Source: Pseudomonas syringae CC1557 (GTDB lineage Bacteria; Pseudomonadota; Gammaproteobacteria; Pseudomonadales; Pseudomonadaceae). Taken from it: a stretch of DNA of 64,000 nt. The notes beneath the pieces are model-generated. The model saw only the letters and a list, made by a program, of their open reading frames with translations, did no database searches and was not told the DNA's origin. Positions 8,779 through 17,553 of this stretch are shown piece by piece. A program made the translations under genes and the position numbers. Each line of letters begins with the position of its first letter. Position 1 is the first letter of the stretch. The stretch is from the NCBI RefSeq assembly GCF_000452705.1, contig NZ_CP007014.1:4341501-4405500 (forward strand), in the 5' to 3' direction.

Positions 8779-9491
8779 GCGCGCTACACCTGCGCAAGGT
8801 CGCCCCGTTGTTGGCCGAGGCCACGCGTGAACTGGGTGCCGGTCAGCAATTGAGCTTCAGCGCCCAGGGCCATCATGCCGAACTCACGCTGTTGCCGTTA
8901 CTCGCCGAAACCGGTACACCAGCAGTCGGCGTATGGCTGAGCACGGCCATCGGGCCGGTGTGCCTGAGCGACGCCGAAGCCCTGTTGAGCCTGTTGGGCG
9001 ATATCCCCCTGACCCTGGCTGGCGAGCAGCAGGCCTGGTACTGGCAGTTTTTCAATCAGCGCCTGAGCCCGACCATTGCCGACCTGCTGGCCCCCATCGA
9101 ACCGCTGTCCAACGGCAACGCGGAGCTTGCCTTTGGCTGCCGAATTCAGGTCCGGCGAGCTGATCAACAGGTTCATGCCCACCTGCACGCTGCCCCGGAA
9201 ACCTTGATCAGGCTGTTGCGCTCTGCGCGATGGCAAGCCCGGCAGCAGCCGGTCGATGAGTCGTTGACGGTGAACAACCCGCTGATCATCGGCGAGCTGT
9301 CATTGACCCTGGAACAACTCGCTTCGCTGCGTCCCGGCGACGTGGTCCTGCCTGCCCGTTGCCTGTTCGACAGTGCCGGACAAGGCGCCCTGTCCCTCGC
9401 CGGCCGAAGCTGGGTGGCACAAGCCGAGCATCAGGCGCAGCACCTTTCATTGCGGCTCAGCCACGAGGAGCACAGTCACCATGAGTACTGA
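8775..9491 (+). CDS. hrcQa: HrcQa, N-terminal half of the split SctQ C-ring protein
   Basis: This 238-residue protein is the first part of the cytoplasmic C-ring component SctQ. Pseudomonas Hrp1 systems encode it as two polypeptides (HrcQa and HrcQb) where Yersinia has one YscQ. Residues about 165-235 form a first SPOA-like domain. The ATG overlaps the end of hrpP (ATGA), and the end overlaps the hrcQb start by 11 bp. Confidence 0.95.
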   Translation: MSALHLRKVAPLLAEATRELGAGQQLSFSAQGHHAELTLLPLLAETGTPAVGVWLSTAIGPVCLSDAEALLSLLGDIPLTLAGEQQAWYWQFFNQRLSPTIADLLAPIEPLSNGNAELAFGCRIQVRRADQQVHAHLHAAPETLIRLLRSARWQARQQPVDESLTVNNPLIIGELSLTLEQLASLRPGDVVLPARCLFDSAGQGALSLAGRSWVAQAEHQAQHLSLRLSHEEHSHHEY

Positions 9492-9882
9492 AGATCTGTA
9501 TCAGGAAGCGGTCGAAGGTCTCGACGATTACGACGATGAAGCGACTGGGCAGGAGCACGAGCAGTCGTGGTCGGAAACGAACGAGCAGTCCGGGTATGCC
9601 TTTGCGGAGCAGCAGCCAGAGCCGGAAGATGAGCCAGCCCCGCACAACGCAGCGTCTGATTTTGACTCCCTGGCGCTGGACCTGACCCTGCGCTGCGGTG
9701 AGCTGCGGCTCACGCTCGCCGAACTGCGCCGTCTGGATGCCGGGACCATTCTAGAGGTCAGCGGCATCGCCCCCGGATATGCCACCTTGTGCCACGCCGA
9801 CCGGGTGCTGGCCGAAGGCGAACTGGTCGATGTCGATGGCCGGCTCGGCCTGCAGATTACCCGGCTGGCGGCCCGGCCATGA
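9481..9882 (+). CDS. hrcQb: HrcQb, C-terminal half of the split SctQ C-ring protein
   Basis: This 133-residue protein begins [20 protein letters not shown]. It has a very acidic, Gln/Glu-rich leader (about residues 1-55) and then a compact SPOA domain (about 60-130), the part known to form dimers of dimers in the P. syringae C-ring. The ATG at 9481 was chosen over an upstream in-frame start because the upstream piece lies within hrcQa and lacks family similarity. The stop overlaps the hrcR start (ATGA). Confidence 0.95.
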   Translation: MSTEDLYQEAVEGLDDYDDEATGQEHEQSWSETNEQSGYAFAEQQPEPEDEPAPHNAASDFDSLALDLTLRCGELRLTLAELRRLDAGTILEVSGIAPGYATLCHADRVLAEGELVDVDGRLGLQITRLAARP

Positions 9883-10532
9883 TCATGGAGGGAGCGAATC
9901 CGCTCCTGCTGGCGCTGTTTCTCGGTGCGATGTCGCTGATCCCCTTTCTGTTGATCGTCTGCACCGCGTTCCTGAAAATCGCCATGACACTGCTGATCAC
10001 CCGTAACGCCATCGGCGTCCAGCAAGTACCGCCGAACATGGCGCTGTATGGCATTGCGCTGGCGGCCACCCTGTTTGTCATGGCCCCGGTGGCGCATGAA
10101 ATGCAGCAGCGCGTGCATGAGCATCCGCTGGAACTGGGCAATACCGAAAAGCTTCAGGCCAGTGCCAGAACGGTCATCGAGCCGCTGCAACGCTTCATGA
10201 CACGCAACACCGATCCCGACGTGGTCGCGCACCTGCTCGAAAACACCCAACGCATGTGGCCCAGGGAAATGGCTGATCAGGCAAGTAAAGAGGACTTGCT
10301 GCTGGCCATACCGGCCTTTGTCCTCTCGGAGCTGCAAGCCGGCTTCGAGATCGGTTTTCTGATCTATATCCCGTTTATCGTGATTGACCTGATCGTCTCT
10401 AACCTGCTGCTGGCACTGGGCATGCAGATGGTTTCGCCGATGACCCTGTCACTGCCGCTCAAGCTGCTGCTGTTCGTGCTGGTGTCGGGTTGGTCACGCC
10501 TGCTCGACAGCCTGTTCTATTCGTATATGTGA
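9879..10532 (+). CDS. hrcR: HrcR, SctR/FliP-family export apparatus protein
   Basis: This 217-residue polytopic inner-membrane protein belongs to the SctR/FliP core that forms the export channel with SctS and SctT. It has an N-terminal membrane hairpin (residues about 8-75) and two C-terminal membrane segments. The family signatures [16 protein letters not shown] and GMQMVSP are intact. The ATG at 9879 overlaps the hrcQb stop; an ATG at 9885 is also possible. Confidence 0.97.
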   Translation: MIMEGANPLLLALFLGAMSLIPFLLIVCTAFLKIAMTLLITRNAIGVQQVPPNMALYGIALAATLFVMAPVAHEMQQRVHEHPLELGNTEKLQASARTVIEPLQRFMTRNTDPDVVAHLLENTQRMWPREMADQASKEDLLLAIPAFVLSELQAGFEIGFLIYIPFIVIDLIVSNLLLALGMQMVSPMTLSLPLKLLLFVLVSGWSRLLDSLFYSYM

Positions 10533-10539
10533 GGCGGCC

Positions 10540-10806
10540 ATGGAAGCGTTGGCATTGTTCAAGCAGGGCATGTTTCTAGTGGTCATCCTGACGGCCCCGC
10601 CGCTCGGTGTGGCGGTGCTGGTGGGGGTCATCACCTCGCTCTTGCAGGCCTTGATGCAGATCCAGGATCAGACGCTGCCCTTTGGTATCAAGCTGGCTGC
10701 GGTCGGTTTGACGCTGGCCATGACCGGCCGCTGGATCGGCGTCGAACTTATCCAGTTCATCAACATGGTCTTCGATCTGATTGCCCGGTCCGGGGTTGCC
10801 CACTAG
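10540..10806 (+). CDS. hrcS: HrcS, SctS/FliQ-family export apparatus protein
   Basis: This 88-residue protein has two transmembrane helices separated by the conserved loop LLQALMQIQDQTLPF, diagnostic of SctS/FliQ. It assembles around the SctR pentamer. It lies 7 bp after hrcR and its TAG directly abuts the hrcT ATG. Confidence 0.97.
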   Translation: MEALALFKQGMFLVVILTAPPLGVAVLVGVITSLLQALMQIQDQTLPFGIKLAAVGLTLAMTGRWIGVELIQFINMVFDLIARSGVAH

Positions 10807-11601
10807 ATGCCTCTGCACGCCGAGGATTTCTTTGAACTCATACTGGGCATGGGCCTGGCGATGGCGCGACTGGTGCCATGCATGCTGCTGGTGCCAGCCT
10901 TCTGCTTCAAATACCTGAAAGGGCCGCTGCGCTATGCAGTCGTGGCGGTGGTAGCAATGATTCCGGCACCTGGCATCAGTCGGGCGCTGACCTCGCTCAA
11001 CGAAGACTGGTTTGCGATAGGCGGCCTGCTGCTCAAGGAAGCAGTGCTGGGCACGCTGTTGGGCATGCTGCTGTATGCGCCGTTCTGGATGTTTGCCTCG
11101 GTCGGCGCGTTGCTCGACAGCCAACGCGGCGCACTCAGCGGCGGTCAGATAAACCCTTCGCTGGGGCCGGACGCTACGCCGCTGGGCGAGTTGTTTCAGG
11201 AAACCCTGATCATGCTGGTAATCGTGACAGGCGGCCTGTCGATGATTACCCAGGTCATCTGGGACAGTTACAGCGTCTGGCCGCCCACCTCGTGGCTGCC
11301 AGGCATGACGGCGGACGGCCTGGATGTGTTTCTCGGACAGTTGAACCAGACGCTGCAACACATGATGCTGTACTCAGCGCCATTCATTGGTCTGCTGTTG
11401 CTGATCGAAGCGGCGCTGGCGATCATCGGTTTGTATGCTCAACAGCTCAATGTCTCGATTCTGGCCATGCCCGCGAAAAGCATGGCGGGCTTGGCGTTCC
11501 TGCTGATCTACCTGCCGACCCTGCTGGAACTGGGCACCGGTCAGCTGACACAACTGGCTGACCTGAAGTCACTGCTGAGCCAGATGGTGCAGTTGCCGTG
11601 A
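10807..11601 (+). CDS. hrcT: HrcT, SctT/FliR-family export apparatus protein
   Basis: This 264-residue integral membrane protein belongs to the SctT/FliR family. Six or so hydrophobic stretches are visible, with the family segment GALLDSQRGALSGGQINPS near residues 98-116. It completes the R5S4T1 export gate. The start abuts hrcS and the stop overlaps the hrcU GTG (GTGA). Confidence 0.97.
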   Translation: MPLHAEDFFELILGMGLAMARLVPCMLLVPAFCFKYLKGPLRYAVVAVVAMIPAPGISRALTSLNEDWFAIGGLLLKEAVLGTLLGMLLYAPFWMFASVGALLDSQRGALSGGQINPSLGPDATPLGELFQETLIMLVIVTGGLSMITQVIWDSYSVWPPTSWLPGMTADGLDVFLGQLNQTLQHMMLYSAPFIGLLLLIEAALAIIGLYAQQLNVSILAMPAKSMAGLAFLLIYLPTLLELGTGQLTQLADLKSLLSQMVQLP

Positions 11602-12677
11602 GCGAAAAAACCGAAAAGGCCACACCCAAACAGATTCACGATGCGCGGGAAAAGGGTCAGGTCGGGCAGAGTCAGGACATCGGCAAGCTGCTGGTATTGA
11701 TGGCCGTCAGTGAGATCACGTTGGGCCTGGCCGATGAAAGCGTTAATCGCTTGCAGGCCTTGCTCGCGCTTTCGCTAAAGGGTATCGACCGGCCCTTTAC
11801 GTCATCAGTCGAACTGATCGCCAACGAAGGCTTTTCGGTGTTGCTCAGCTTTACCCTGTGCAGCGTCGGCATGGCGATGCTCATGCGCCTGATCAGCAGC
11901 TGGATGCAGATCGGCTTCCTGTTCGCCCCCAAGGCGTTGAAGCTCGACATCAACAAGATCAACCCCTTTTCCCATGCGAAACAGATGTTTTCCGGGCAAA
12001 ACATTACCAACCTGTTGCTCAGCATCCTGAAAGCGGCCGCCATTACAGCGGTGTTGTACACCCAGGTGAAACCCGCACTGGGCACCCTGATATTGCTTGC
12101 CAACAGCGACCTGACCACTTACTGGCATGCCTTGGTCGAACTGTTCAGGCACATCCTGCGCGTGATTCTGGGGCTGCTGCTGGTCATCGCCATGGCTGAC
12201 TTTGCCATGCAGAAGTACTTCCATGCCAAAAAACTGCGCATGAGCCATGAGGACATCAAGAAGGAATACAAACAGTCAGAAGGCGATCCACACGTCAAAG
12301 GCCATCGTCGGCAACTGTCCCATGAAATCCTCAATCAGGAGCCGACAGCCGCACCCAAGCCAGTGGAAGAAGCGGACATGCTGCTGATCAACCCGACTCA
12401 CTATGCCGTGGCGCTGTACTACCGGCCAGGTGAAACACCGCTGCCGATGATCCACTGCAAGGGCGAGGATGAAGATGCCCTGGCGTTGATCGAACGGGCC
12501 AAAAAAGCCGGCATTCCGGTGGTCCAGAGCATCTGGCTCGCGCGCACGCTGTACAAGGTCAACACTGGCAAATACATCCCCCGCCCTACCCTGCTGACTG
12601 TCGCGCACATCTACAAAGTGGTCCGCCAACTGGACGAAATCACTGGCGAAGTGATTCGTATCGACGACGACCAGTAA
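11598..12677 (+). CDS. hrcU: HrcU, SctU/FlhB-family autocleaving switch protein
   Basis: This 359-residue inner-membrane protein has four membrane helices in the first two thirds and a cytosolic domain carrying the NPTH autocleavage motif (in LLINPTHYAVALYY, about residue 264). Autocleavage between N and P permits the switch to late substrates, in concert with HrpP. The start is a GTG overlapping the hrcT stop. Last gene of the rightward operon; the next operon converges on it. Confidence 0.97.
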   Translation: MSEKTEKATPKQIHDAREKGQVGQSQDIGKLLVLMAVSEITLGLADESVNRLQALLALSLKGIDRPFTSSVELIANEGFSVLLSFTLCSVGMAMLMRLISSWMQIGFLFAPKALKLDINKINPFSHAKQMFSGQNITNLLLSILKAAAITAVLYTQVKPALGTLILLANSDLTTYWHALVELFRHILRVILGLLLVIAMADFAMQKYFHAKKLRMSHEDIKKEYKQSEGDPHVKGHRRQLSHEILNQEPTAAPKPVEEADMLLINPTHYAVALYYRPGETPLPMIHCKGEDEDALALIERAKKAGIPVVQSIWLARTLYKVNTGKYIPRPTLLTVAHIYKVVRQLDEITGEVIRIDDDQ

Positions 12678-12986
12678 CCCTCTCGCACAGTCGTTGACGC
12701 GGAGCGTCATGAACGGCATGCCCACGCTGGAGCGTGAGGAACGATAGGTGTCTGCAATACCACCATCGTGCGACGCTCCGCGTCGTATGCCGTTCTGGAC
12801 GCTCTGCGTCCGATCTTGATTGCGAAGTGCAGCGCAGATCTGTGCCGCACCGCGTATTCAGGTGGGTCGCTCTGCGAAGGAGTGCGACGTGCAGGCAGGG
12901 AGGGTTTTTCAGGCTGGGGATGTATTCGGAAGGCGATGCTCATAAACCTGTCATTTCAGGCTCATGAACACCGGTCACTCCGACTG
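12678..12986. other. Convergent intergenic region between hrcU and hrpV
   Basis: This 309-bp stretch has no credible gene. Its left half is filled by palindromic units described under the repeat entry. The rest, from about 12811, shows no further structure that I recognise. Confidence 0.7.
12696..12810. repeat. Palindromic intergenic repeat (BIME/REP-like) at the hrcU/hrpV junction
   Basis: Four short palindromes occur: GACGCGGAGCGTC (12696-12708), CACGCTGGAGCGTG (12723-12736), GACGCTCCGCGTC (12772-12784) and GACGCTCTGCGTC (12798-12810). A longer imperfect inverted repeat joins 12696-12721 and 12785-12810. Similar GC-rich units are scattered between convergent genes in P. syringae genomes. 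It may also end transcription from both sides. Confidence 0.75.
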
Positions 12987-13346
12987 TCAGTGCAGCTCTT
13001 CGCTCAAATGCTCCAGGCCGGCGAGCATCAATTCGTGCCGGCGGATTTCATCCAGGCTGATGTACGCGTCGGGTGTTGCGTTGACGGCGCGCCACACCAC
13101 GAAGTCGCGCCTTACGTCCAGAAACAGAAAGTAGTGATTAAACCGCTCTGCTTCCATGAAGCGTCGTTGCAAGGCTTCGCGCAGTTGCTCGGGACGCAGG
13201 GCGCGACCTTCGATGTGCAGTGCGATGCCCCAGTCATGGTGCTCACGCCGACTGACAAAAGCGACGCCATTGGCCACTGGCCAGACCGCCGGATTTTGCG
13301 CGGCTACCTGGGCGTAGAACGCCGACTTCTCTGTTACCTCGATCAT
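12987..13346 (-). CDS. hrpV: HrpV, negative regulator that binds HrpS/HrpG
   Basis: This 119-residue soluble protein is the last gene of the leftward hrpF-hrpG-hrcC-hrpT-hrpV operon. In P. syringae HrpV binds the enhancer-binding protein HrpS and blocks its activity until HrpG sequesters HrpV. No membrane segment or known catalytic motif is visible; family assignment rests on position, size and sequence character (a VWRAVNATPDAYISLDEIRR segment). It starts 2 bp after the hrpT stop. Confidence 0.94.
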   Translation of the reverse strand: MIEVTEKSAFYAQVAAQNPAVWPVANGVAFVSRREHHDWGIALHIEGRALRPEQLREALQRRFMEAERFNHYFLFLDVRRDFVVWRAVNATPDAYISLDEIRRHELMLAGLEHLSEELH

Positions 13347-13348
13347 TT

Positions 13349-13552
13349 TTAATCCTTTAACTGCACGACTGTGTAATCCCGTTCATGGTCCTGATCGTCC
13401 AGGCCGTCACGCATGTCCGGCGGCCACCAGATAACCAGCTCACGACTGTTGGAATCAGGACGTTTGCAGGCGCTACCCGAACAGCCGTGGGTGGCGCACC
13501 CCGCCAGGGTGGCGAACAGCACCAGCAGAACCGCAATGCTACGGACGTTCAT
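13349..13552 (-). CDS. hrpT: HrpT, small outer-membrane lipoprotein (secretin pilotin-type)
   Basis: This 67-residue protein has a lipoprotein signal peptide with lipobox LAGC (Cys19). It is thought to help place or stabilise the secretin HrcC. The ATG overlaps the hrcC stop (ATGA), so expression is probably coupled to the secretin. Confidence 0.94.
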   Translation of the reverse strand: MNVRSIAVLLVLFATLAGCATHGCSGSACKRPDSNSRELVIWWPPDMRDGLDDQDHERDYTVVQLKD

Positions 13553-15645
13553 GGTTTCGCTCCCCTGAGCAATGAAGGCCGGCTTTCTTTGGCCATTTTC
13601 GATATCTGCGGCTGGCGCACGGCGATGTACACCTCGCTTTCCTCACCGGGTTGCAGCCACGCGTGAGGCCAGGCTGCCACGCCGATCACCCAACGACCGC
13701 CACAGCGGCTTTCGTCGATACGCACCGGCTTATCCGTGTTGTTGCGTGCCACGACCACCGCTACGCCCCAGTCCTTCTGCACGAACCATTGCGAACGTTG
13801 CCGATCAAGGGTCAGACCTTCGCCCGGATCACACAGGCTGTCGGTTTCGAATGGCAGGGGTTCGCCGGTGCGCATACCGATCGGCGCAGTACCATCGACC
13901 ATCTGGGTAAACACTTTCTGGATGTCGCCTCGGGTCGGCATCTCGCCTCCGTCGCGGCGCTGCTTGATTCTCTTCATCTGGTCATCGACATCGTGCGGGT
14001 TGCCGTTCTGCACGTAGCGGGCCGGGTTGACCTGATCGCCGATCAAGCGTGGCGTCAGGATGAACAGCCGCTCGCGCTGACTCAACTCACGGCTGCGAGA
14101 CTGAAACAGCAGCTTGCCGATGTATGGAATGTCACCCAGCAGCGGGATCTTGTGAATCCGGTCATTGGCTTCCAGGCCATGAAAACCGCCGATGACCAGC
14201 GAACCGTGTTCAGCGATCACCGCCTGGGTGCTGACATTGCCACGGCGCACGCTTGGCTGGGTGTCGTTGATAGTCGACACATCGATCTGCCCATCCTCGA
14301 TGTCGACGATCATCTGCACCTGAGACTTGCCGTCATGATCCAGCGAACGCGGGATCACTTGCAGGCTGGTGCCCGCCGTGATGGGCAGAATATCGGCGGC
14401 GCGCTCGGAGGTGGCAGTCAGGTATTCGGTGCGGCTCAGGTCGATCACAGCAGGCTGGTTTTCGAGGGTGAGGATCGACGGGTTGCCGATCACCGACGCA
14501 GAACCGTTGCCTTCAAGCGCGTGCAGTTCCGCAGAAAACTTGCTGGCATTCTGGATGAACAGCGTCGAACTGGTGCCCGCATCAAACAGGTTTGCACCGC
14601 CACTGACACTGCCTGCATTGAAATTCCAGCGGCTGGAAAGCTCTGCCAGTTCATTGCGATCAATGTCGAGAATCACCGCGTCGATTTCAATCAGGTTACG
14701 CGGCACATCCAGTTCCTTGACCAGCTTCTGGTACATGGCCTTGCGTTCTGGCAGGTCATAGATCAGTACAGAGTTGTTACGCACATCAGCACTGACGCGA
14801 ATATTCGCCCGGCCAGCAGCGTGACCTTTGGCGGATTTTTTGCTGCCGAAATTCAACACACGATCAATGCCCTGCTGCAACGCAGCGGTGTCGATGCCGT
14901 TGGAGCCCAGATTGTAGGAAAGGCCTGTGGACGCCGAACCTGTTCCGTTCGCACCACCTTTACCCTGTGGCAGCAGGTTCACGCTGTCGATGCTCTCGCC
15001 TCGCGCACGGCTTTCCAGCAGATCCTGAAGGATGCTGGCGACACCGGCGACCACCAGTTGCTGGTCGCGATAATGAATGGTCCGGTCAGCCGCGTTGGCG
15101 TATTTGAGCGGCAGCACGACGACATCCTGCTTGTCGGCCTTTTCGTCAGGCTTGTCGACTTTCTTACTGTAGTCGCGCACAAACTCCACGTATTTGGCCG
15201 GACCGCGGACCAGCACCACGCCTTCGTCCGGCAAGGCACCCCAGCCGAAACGCTTGTCCAGCAGGCCGACATCAGTCAGGGCCGTTTGCAGGTCATCCAC
15301 GGCGTCCGGTGACACTTCGATGCGCGCCGAGGTGTGCTCGCTGGATGGGCTGACATACAGCGTGTCGTTATAGACGAACCACTGAAAATGGTATTCCTGG
15401 CTCAGCCGGTCGAGAAATTGCTCGGGGTTCTCGGCACGGATGCGCCCATCGAGTTTGCCCTGCACGGGCGACATGTCCAGCGCCATACCGAACTCTCTGG
15501 CAAAGTCGGCCAGCGCGGTAGACAGCTCGGTCTGCCGGGCATCATAGGCGTAAGCAGTGTGCTTCCAGGCTTCGGGGGTGACCGCCCATGAAGCAGAGGT
15601 CACCCCGATCAACAATAAAGGCAACCACATCAAGGCCTTGCGCAT
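13549..15645 (-). CDS. hrcC: HrcC, SctC outer-membrane secretin
   Basis: This 698-residue secretin forms the outer-membrane ring of the injectisome. There is a cleavable signal peptide (residues 1-20, ending SASWA), N0/N1 and further periplasmic ring domains (about 25-330) and a C-terminal secretin domain (about 340-600) with the VxAGTSLQVIPR-like and VIGGFHGLE segments. The frame is open upstream to 15681, but the ATG at 15645 starts a proper signal peptide 1 bp beyond the hrpG stop. Confidence 0.97.
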   Translation of the reverse strand: MRKALMWLPLLLIGVTSASWAVTPEAWKHTAYAYDARQTELSTALADFAREFGMALDMSPVQGKLDGRIRAENPEQFLDRLSQEYHFQWFVYNDTLYVSPSSEHTSARIEVSPDAVDDLQTALTDVGLLDKRFGWGALPDEGVVLVRGPAKYVEFVRDYSKKVDKPDEKADKQDVVVLPLKYANAADRTIHYRDQQLVVAGVASILQDLLESRARGESIDSVNLLPQGKGGANGTGSASTGLSYNLGSNGIDTAALQQGIDRVLNFGSKKSAKGHAAGRANIRVSADVRNNSVLIYDLPERKAMYQKLVKELDVPRNLIEIDAVILDIDRNELAELSSRWNFNAGSVSGGANLFDAGTSSTLFIQNASKFSAELHALEGNGSASVIGNPSILTLENQPAVIDLSRTEYLTATSERAADILPITAGTSLQVIPRSLDHDGKSQVQMIVDIEDGQIDVSTINDTQPSVRRGNVSTQAVIAEHGSLVIGGFHGLEANDRIHKIPLLGDIPYIGKLLFQSRSRELSQRERLFILTPRLIGDQVNPARYVQNGNPHDVDDQMKRIKQRRDGGEMPTRGDIQKVFTQMVDGTAPIGMRTGEPLPFETDSLCDPGEGLTLDRQRSQWFVQKDWGVAVVVARNNTDKPVRIDESRCGGRWVIGVAAWPHAWLQPGEESEVYIAVRQPQISKMAKESRPSLLRGAKP

Positions 15646-15646
15646 A

Positions 15647-16078
15647 TCACACTCCCGATTGCCGGTAATTGAGGATCGCACGCCCGGATAAGCCGGGCGT
15701 CGTATCGCGAATAGTGGTTTGCATCAGGCTGAGCAGGGCCGCGCGTTGATTGGCCAGACTTTCCAGATGAGTGAGCAGGTCATCGAGACCACAGGGGTTT
15801 GCTATCCAACTGATCAGGACCACACAACGGGTCTGCGGATCGATGGCAAACGCGCCGTCGCAGGCACAGGCCAGACTGGCACCGCCCTCGCTGAGCAATG
15901 CTTCCAGCCGTTGCGGATCTCCAGCATCGTAGGGATCGAGCAGTTCGATGCTGCACCGTACCCCGTTACCGATCACCGCCAGACGAGCGTTGGCGTCATC
16001 GATCCAGCAGTCCAGCGGCGTCGCCGGACGCTGTGCAAACCACTGGCCGAGGATCTCGGTGAAATCACTGAATTCCAT
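15647..16078 (-). CDS. hrpG: HrpG, class IB-type chaperone-like protein; HrpV antagonist
   Basis: This 143-residue protein beginning MEFSDFTEILGQWFAQ resembles the T3SS chaperone fold. In P. syringae it relieves HrpV repression of HrpS. The track of open sequence reaches 16195, but that region lies inside hrpF in another frame, so the ATG at 16078, overlapping the end of hrpF by 14 bp, is used. It ends 1 bp before hrcC. Confidence 0.94.
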   Translation of the reverse strand: MEFSDFTEILGQWFAQRPATPLDCWIDDANARLAVIGNGVRCSIELLDPYDAGDPQRLEALLSEGGASLACACDGAFAIDPQTRCVVLISWIANPCGLDDLLTHLESLANQRAALLSLMQTTIRDTTPGLSGRAILNYRQSGV

Positions 16079-16289
16079 CGATGATTGCTTTGGTGATGCC
16101 GTGTTTGGCGCGCAGGCTTTCGTTGACCGCGACACCGGCGACGTCGACCTGCTGTTGAGCATCGTTGAATGCCTGCAGGTCTTCGATGGAGCCACTTTCC
16201 GAGGCCTCCATCGCGGCGTTTTCCATATTGGTCCGGGCGCGGTCGGCAGAATTGTCCAGATGGCGTTGCAAGCTGTTGAAACTGATCAT
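16065..16289 (-). CDS. hrpF: HrpF, small SctF-like structural/assembly protein
   Basis: This 74-residue helical protein (MISFNSLQRHLDNSADRA) is first in the hrpF-hrpG-hrcC-hrpT-hrpV operon and is needed for Hrp secretion. Sequence is rich in Ala, Gln, Glu and Asn without a membrane segment. A TTG at 16307 is in frame, but the ATG at 16289, with GGAG about 9 nt upstream, is preferred. A hrp box lies 32 bp upstream. Confidence 0.92.
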   Translation of the reverse strand: MISFNSLQRHLDNSADRARTNMENAAMEASESGSIEDLQAFNDAQQQVDVAGVAVNESLRAKHGITKAIIDGIQ

Positions 16290-16321
16290 GTCCTGGTGCT
16301 CCAGCAAAAGGGTTCAAACCT

Positions 16322-16350
16322 TGAGTGGAGCAAACATGCCGGGCGGTTCC
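16322..16350 (-). promoter_or_regulatory. hrp box of the hrpF-hrpG-hrcC-hrpT-hrpV operon
   Basis: On the minus strand GGAACC (16350-16345), a 16-nt spacer and CCACTCA (16328-16322), in the gap between the hrpE stop and hrpF. Confidence 0.93.
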
Positions 16351-16404
16351 ATTTTGCGATCCAGTGTCGAACCGTGTCACTCAAACAGACGCTCAAGGCC
16401 CTTT

Positions 16405-16986
16405 TCAGTCTGACGACTCGTCACCCAGCAGCCCGTTGCGCAGGTTCGTCCAGTCGATATCGAATGCGCCATTCGCATCGCTGAGCCGCAAGCTGCCCAC
16501 CGCTATCGTCGCGTCACGTTTGAGCTGCCAGTGCTCGGCAAAGCGGCTTTCTGCGAGCCATTCTGCGACCGGCTCGGCCATGTCCGGGTTCACGCTGAGC
16601 GTTGCCAGCGCTTCATTGAGCTGGCTGGCAGCGAGGTTTCTGACCACTGCCCGCGCGCGCTCTGCCAGCGTCGTGTCGTCCAGCAACTGCCTCAGCGACT
16701 CGCTCAATAACGTTTCCACAGCGCACATCGCCTGCTCCTGCAAAGCCTCACGCTGGCTTTGCAGCCCGGCCAGCAAGCTATTGGCACTTTCCCAGAACTC
16801 AGCGAGAACCTGCTGCGTAAGGCGCTGCGCTTTTTCTTGCTCAAGTGCCAGTAGCTGGCTGGCCTGCTGCTGTGCATCGGCGAGGACATCACTCGCCAAC
16901 AGGCTGTCGGCGATGTGTTCACGGCGCAAGATCGGTTCAGGCAGCAGCGCAGCGGCTGTCAGAGCAATACTGCGTTTGGCGAGCAT
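16405..16986 (-). CDS. hrpE: HrpE, SctL-family ATPase regulator
   Basis: This 193-residue protein fits SctL/YscL/FliH, the peripheral stalk that binds the ATPase HrcN. An N-terminal long helix rich in Gln, Ala and Glu (about residues 25-100) is followed by a compact C-terminal domain. Last gene of the hrpA1 operon. The name HrpE here follows Pseudomonas usage and is unrelated to the Xanthomonas pilin of the same name. Confidence 0.93.
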   Translation of the reverse strand: MLAKRSIALTAAALLPEPILRREHIADSLLASDVLADAQQQASQLLALEQEKAQRLTQQVLAEFWESANSLLAGLQSQREALQEQAMCAVETLLSESLRQLLDDTTLAERARAVVRNLAASQLNEALATLSVNPDMAEPVAEWLAESRFAEHWQLKRDATIAVGSLRLSDANGAFDIDWTNLRNGLLGDESSD

Positions 16987-17022
16987 GGGGAGATTCCTGA
17001 TACAAAGATGACCGGATCGGGA

Positions 17023-17553
17023 TCAGCTCGTCGTGACACGCCACAAAACCGCCTGCCACAACGTCTGAAGTTTGTTTTCGGGCGCCTGACCCGGGCTGTC
17101 GGCCACCTCTTCCGGTGGCCACGCCAGGCGCAATCGGGGCCAGTATTGCGCGCCTAACCAGGCCCCCAGCAGCAGTCGCGCATCCTCGTTCTGAAAATCA
17201 AGCCAGACGCCGGGGCGCAACGCCTTGGTAAACGCCCAGCACCATTGCCCGTCAGGGCCTTCACTTTCGTTCCGGGAAAAGCAGATGCATTGCGCCAGCG
17301 CTATTGCCTGTTCACGCTGAGCGGGCGACAGCGCCAGCCAGCGCACTATCGGCTCTGCGACCTCAGGGGGCTGACCAGGCGTAATGCCGAGACTGTGCAG
17401 AAACACACTGTGACGACTGCTCATCAGTGCTTCGCTCTCATCGACCGACAAGCCATGGGCTGCGGCAAATCTGTGCTGCCAGGCCGGATGCGCCCATTGC
17501 CAGGGGTTACACCACCAGTGGACCCACAGATCCTCGGCAGTCTGCTGCATCAT
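17023..17553 (-). CDS. hrpD: HrpD, SctK-family sorting-platform protein
   Basis: This 176-residue, Trp-rich soluble protein (WVHWWCNPWQWAHPAWQ near the start) occupies the SctK position between HrcJ and HrpE. SctK proteins link the C-ring pods to the membrane ring. Its ATG overlaps the hrcJ stop (ATGA). Function is inferred from position and family. Confidence 0.92.
   Translation of the reverse strand: MMQQTAEDLWVHWWCNPWQWAHPAWQHRFAAAHGLSVDESEALMSSRHSVFLHSLGITPGQPPEVAEPIVRWLALSPAQREQAIALAQCICFSRNESEGPDGQWCWAFTKALRPGVWLDFQNEDARLLLGAWLGAQYWPRLRLAWPPEEVADSPGQAPENKLQTLWQAVLWRVTTS

Noticed and set aside
13651..15312. A 553-codon plus-strand open frame across hrcC
   Set aside because: It is antisense to the secretin gene, whose translation shows full family structure; the plus-strand product has biased composition and no domain pattern.
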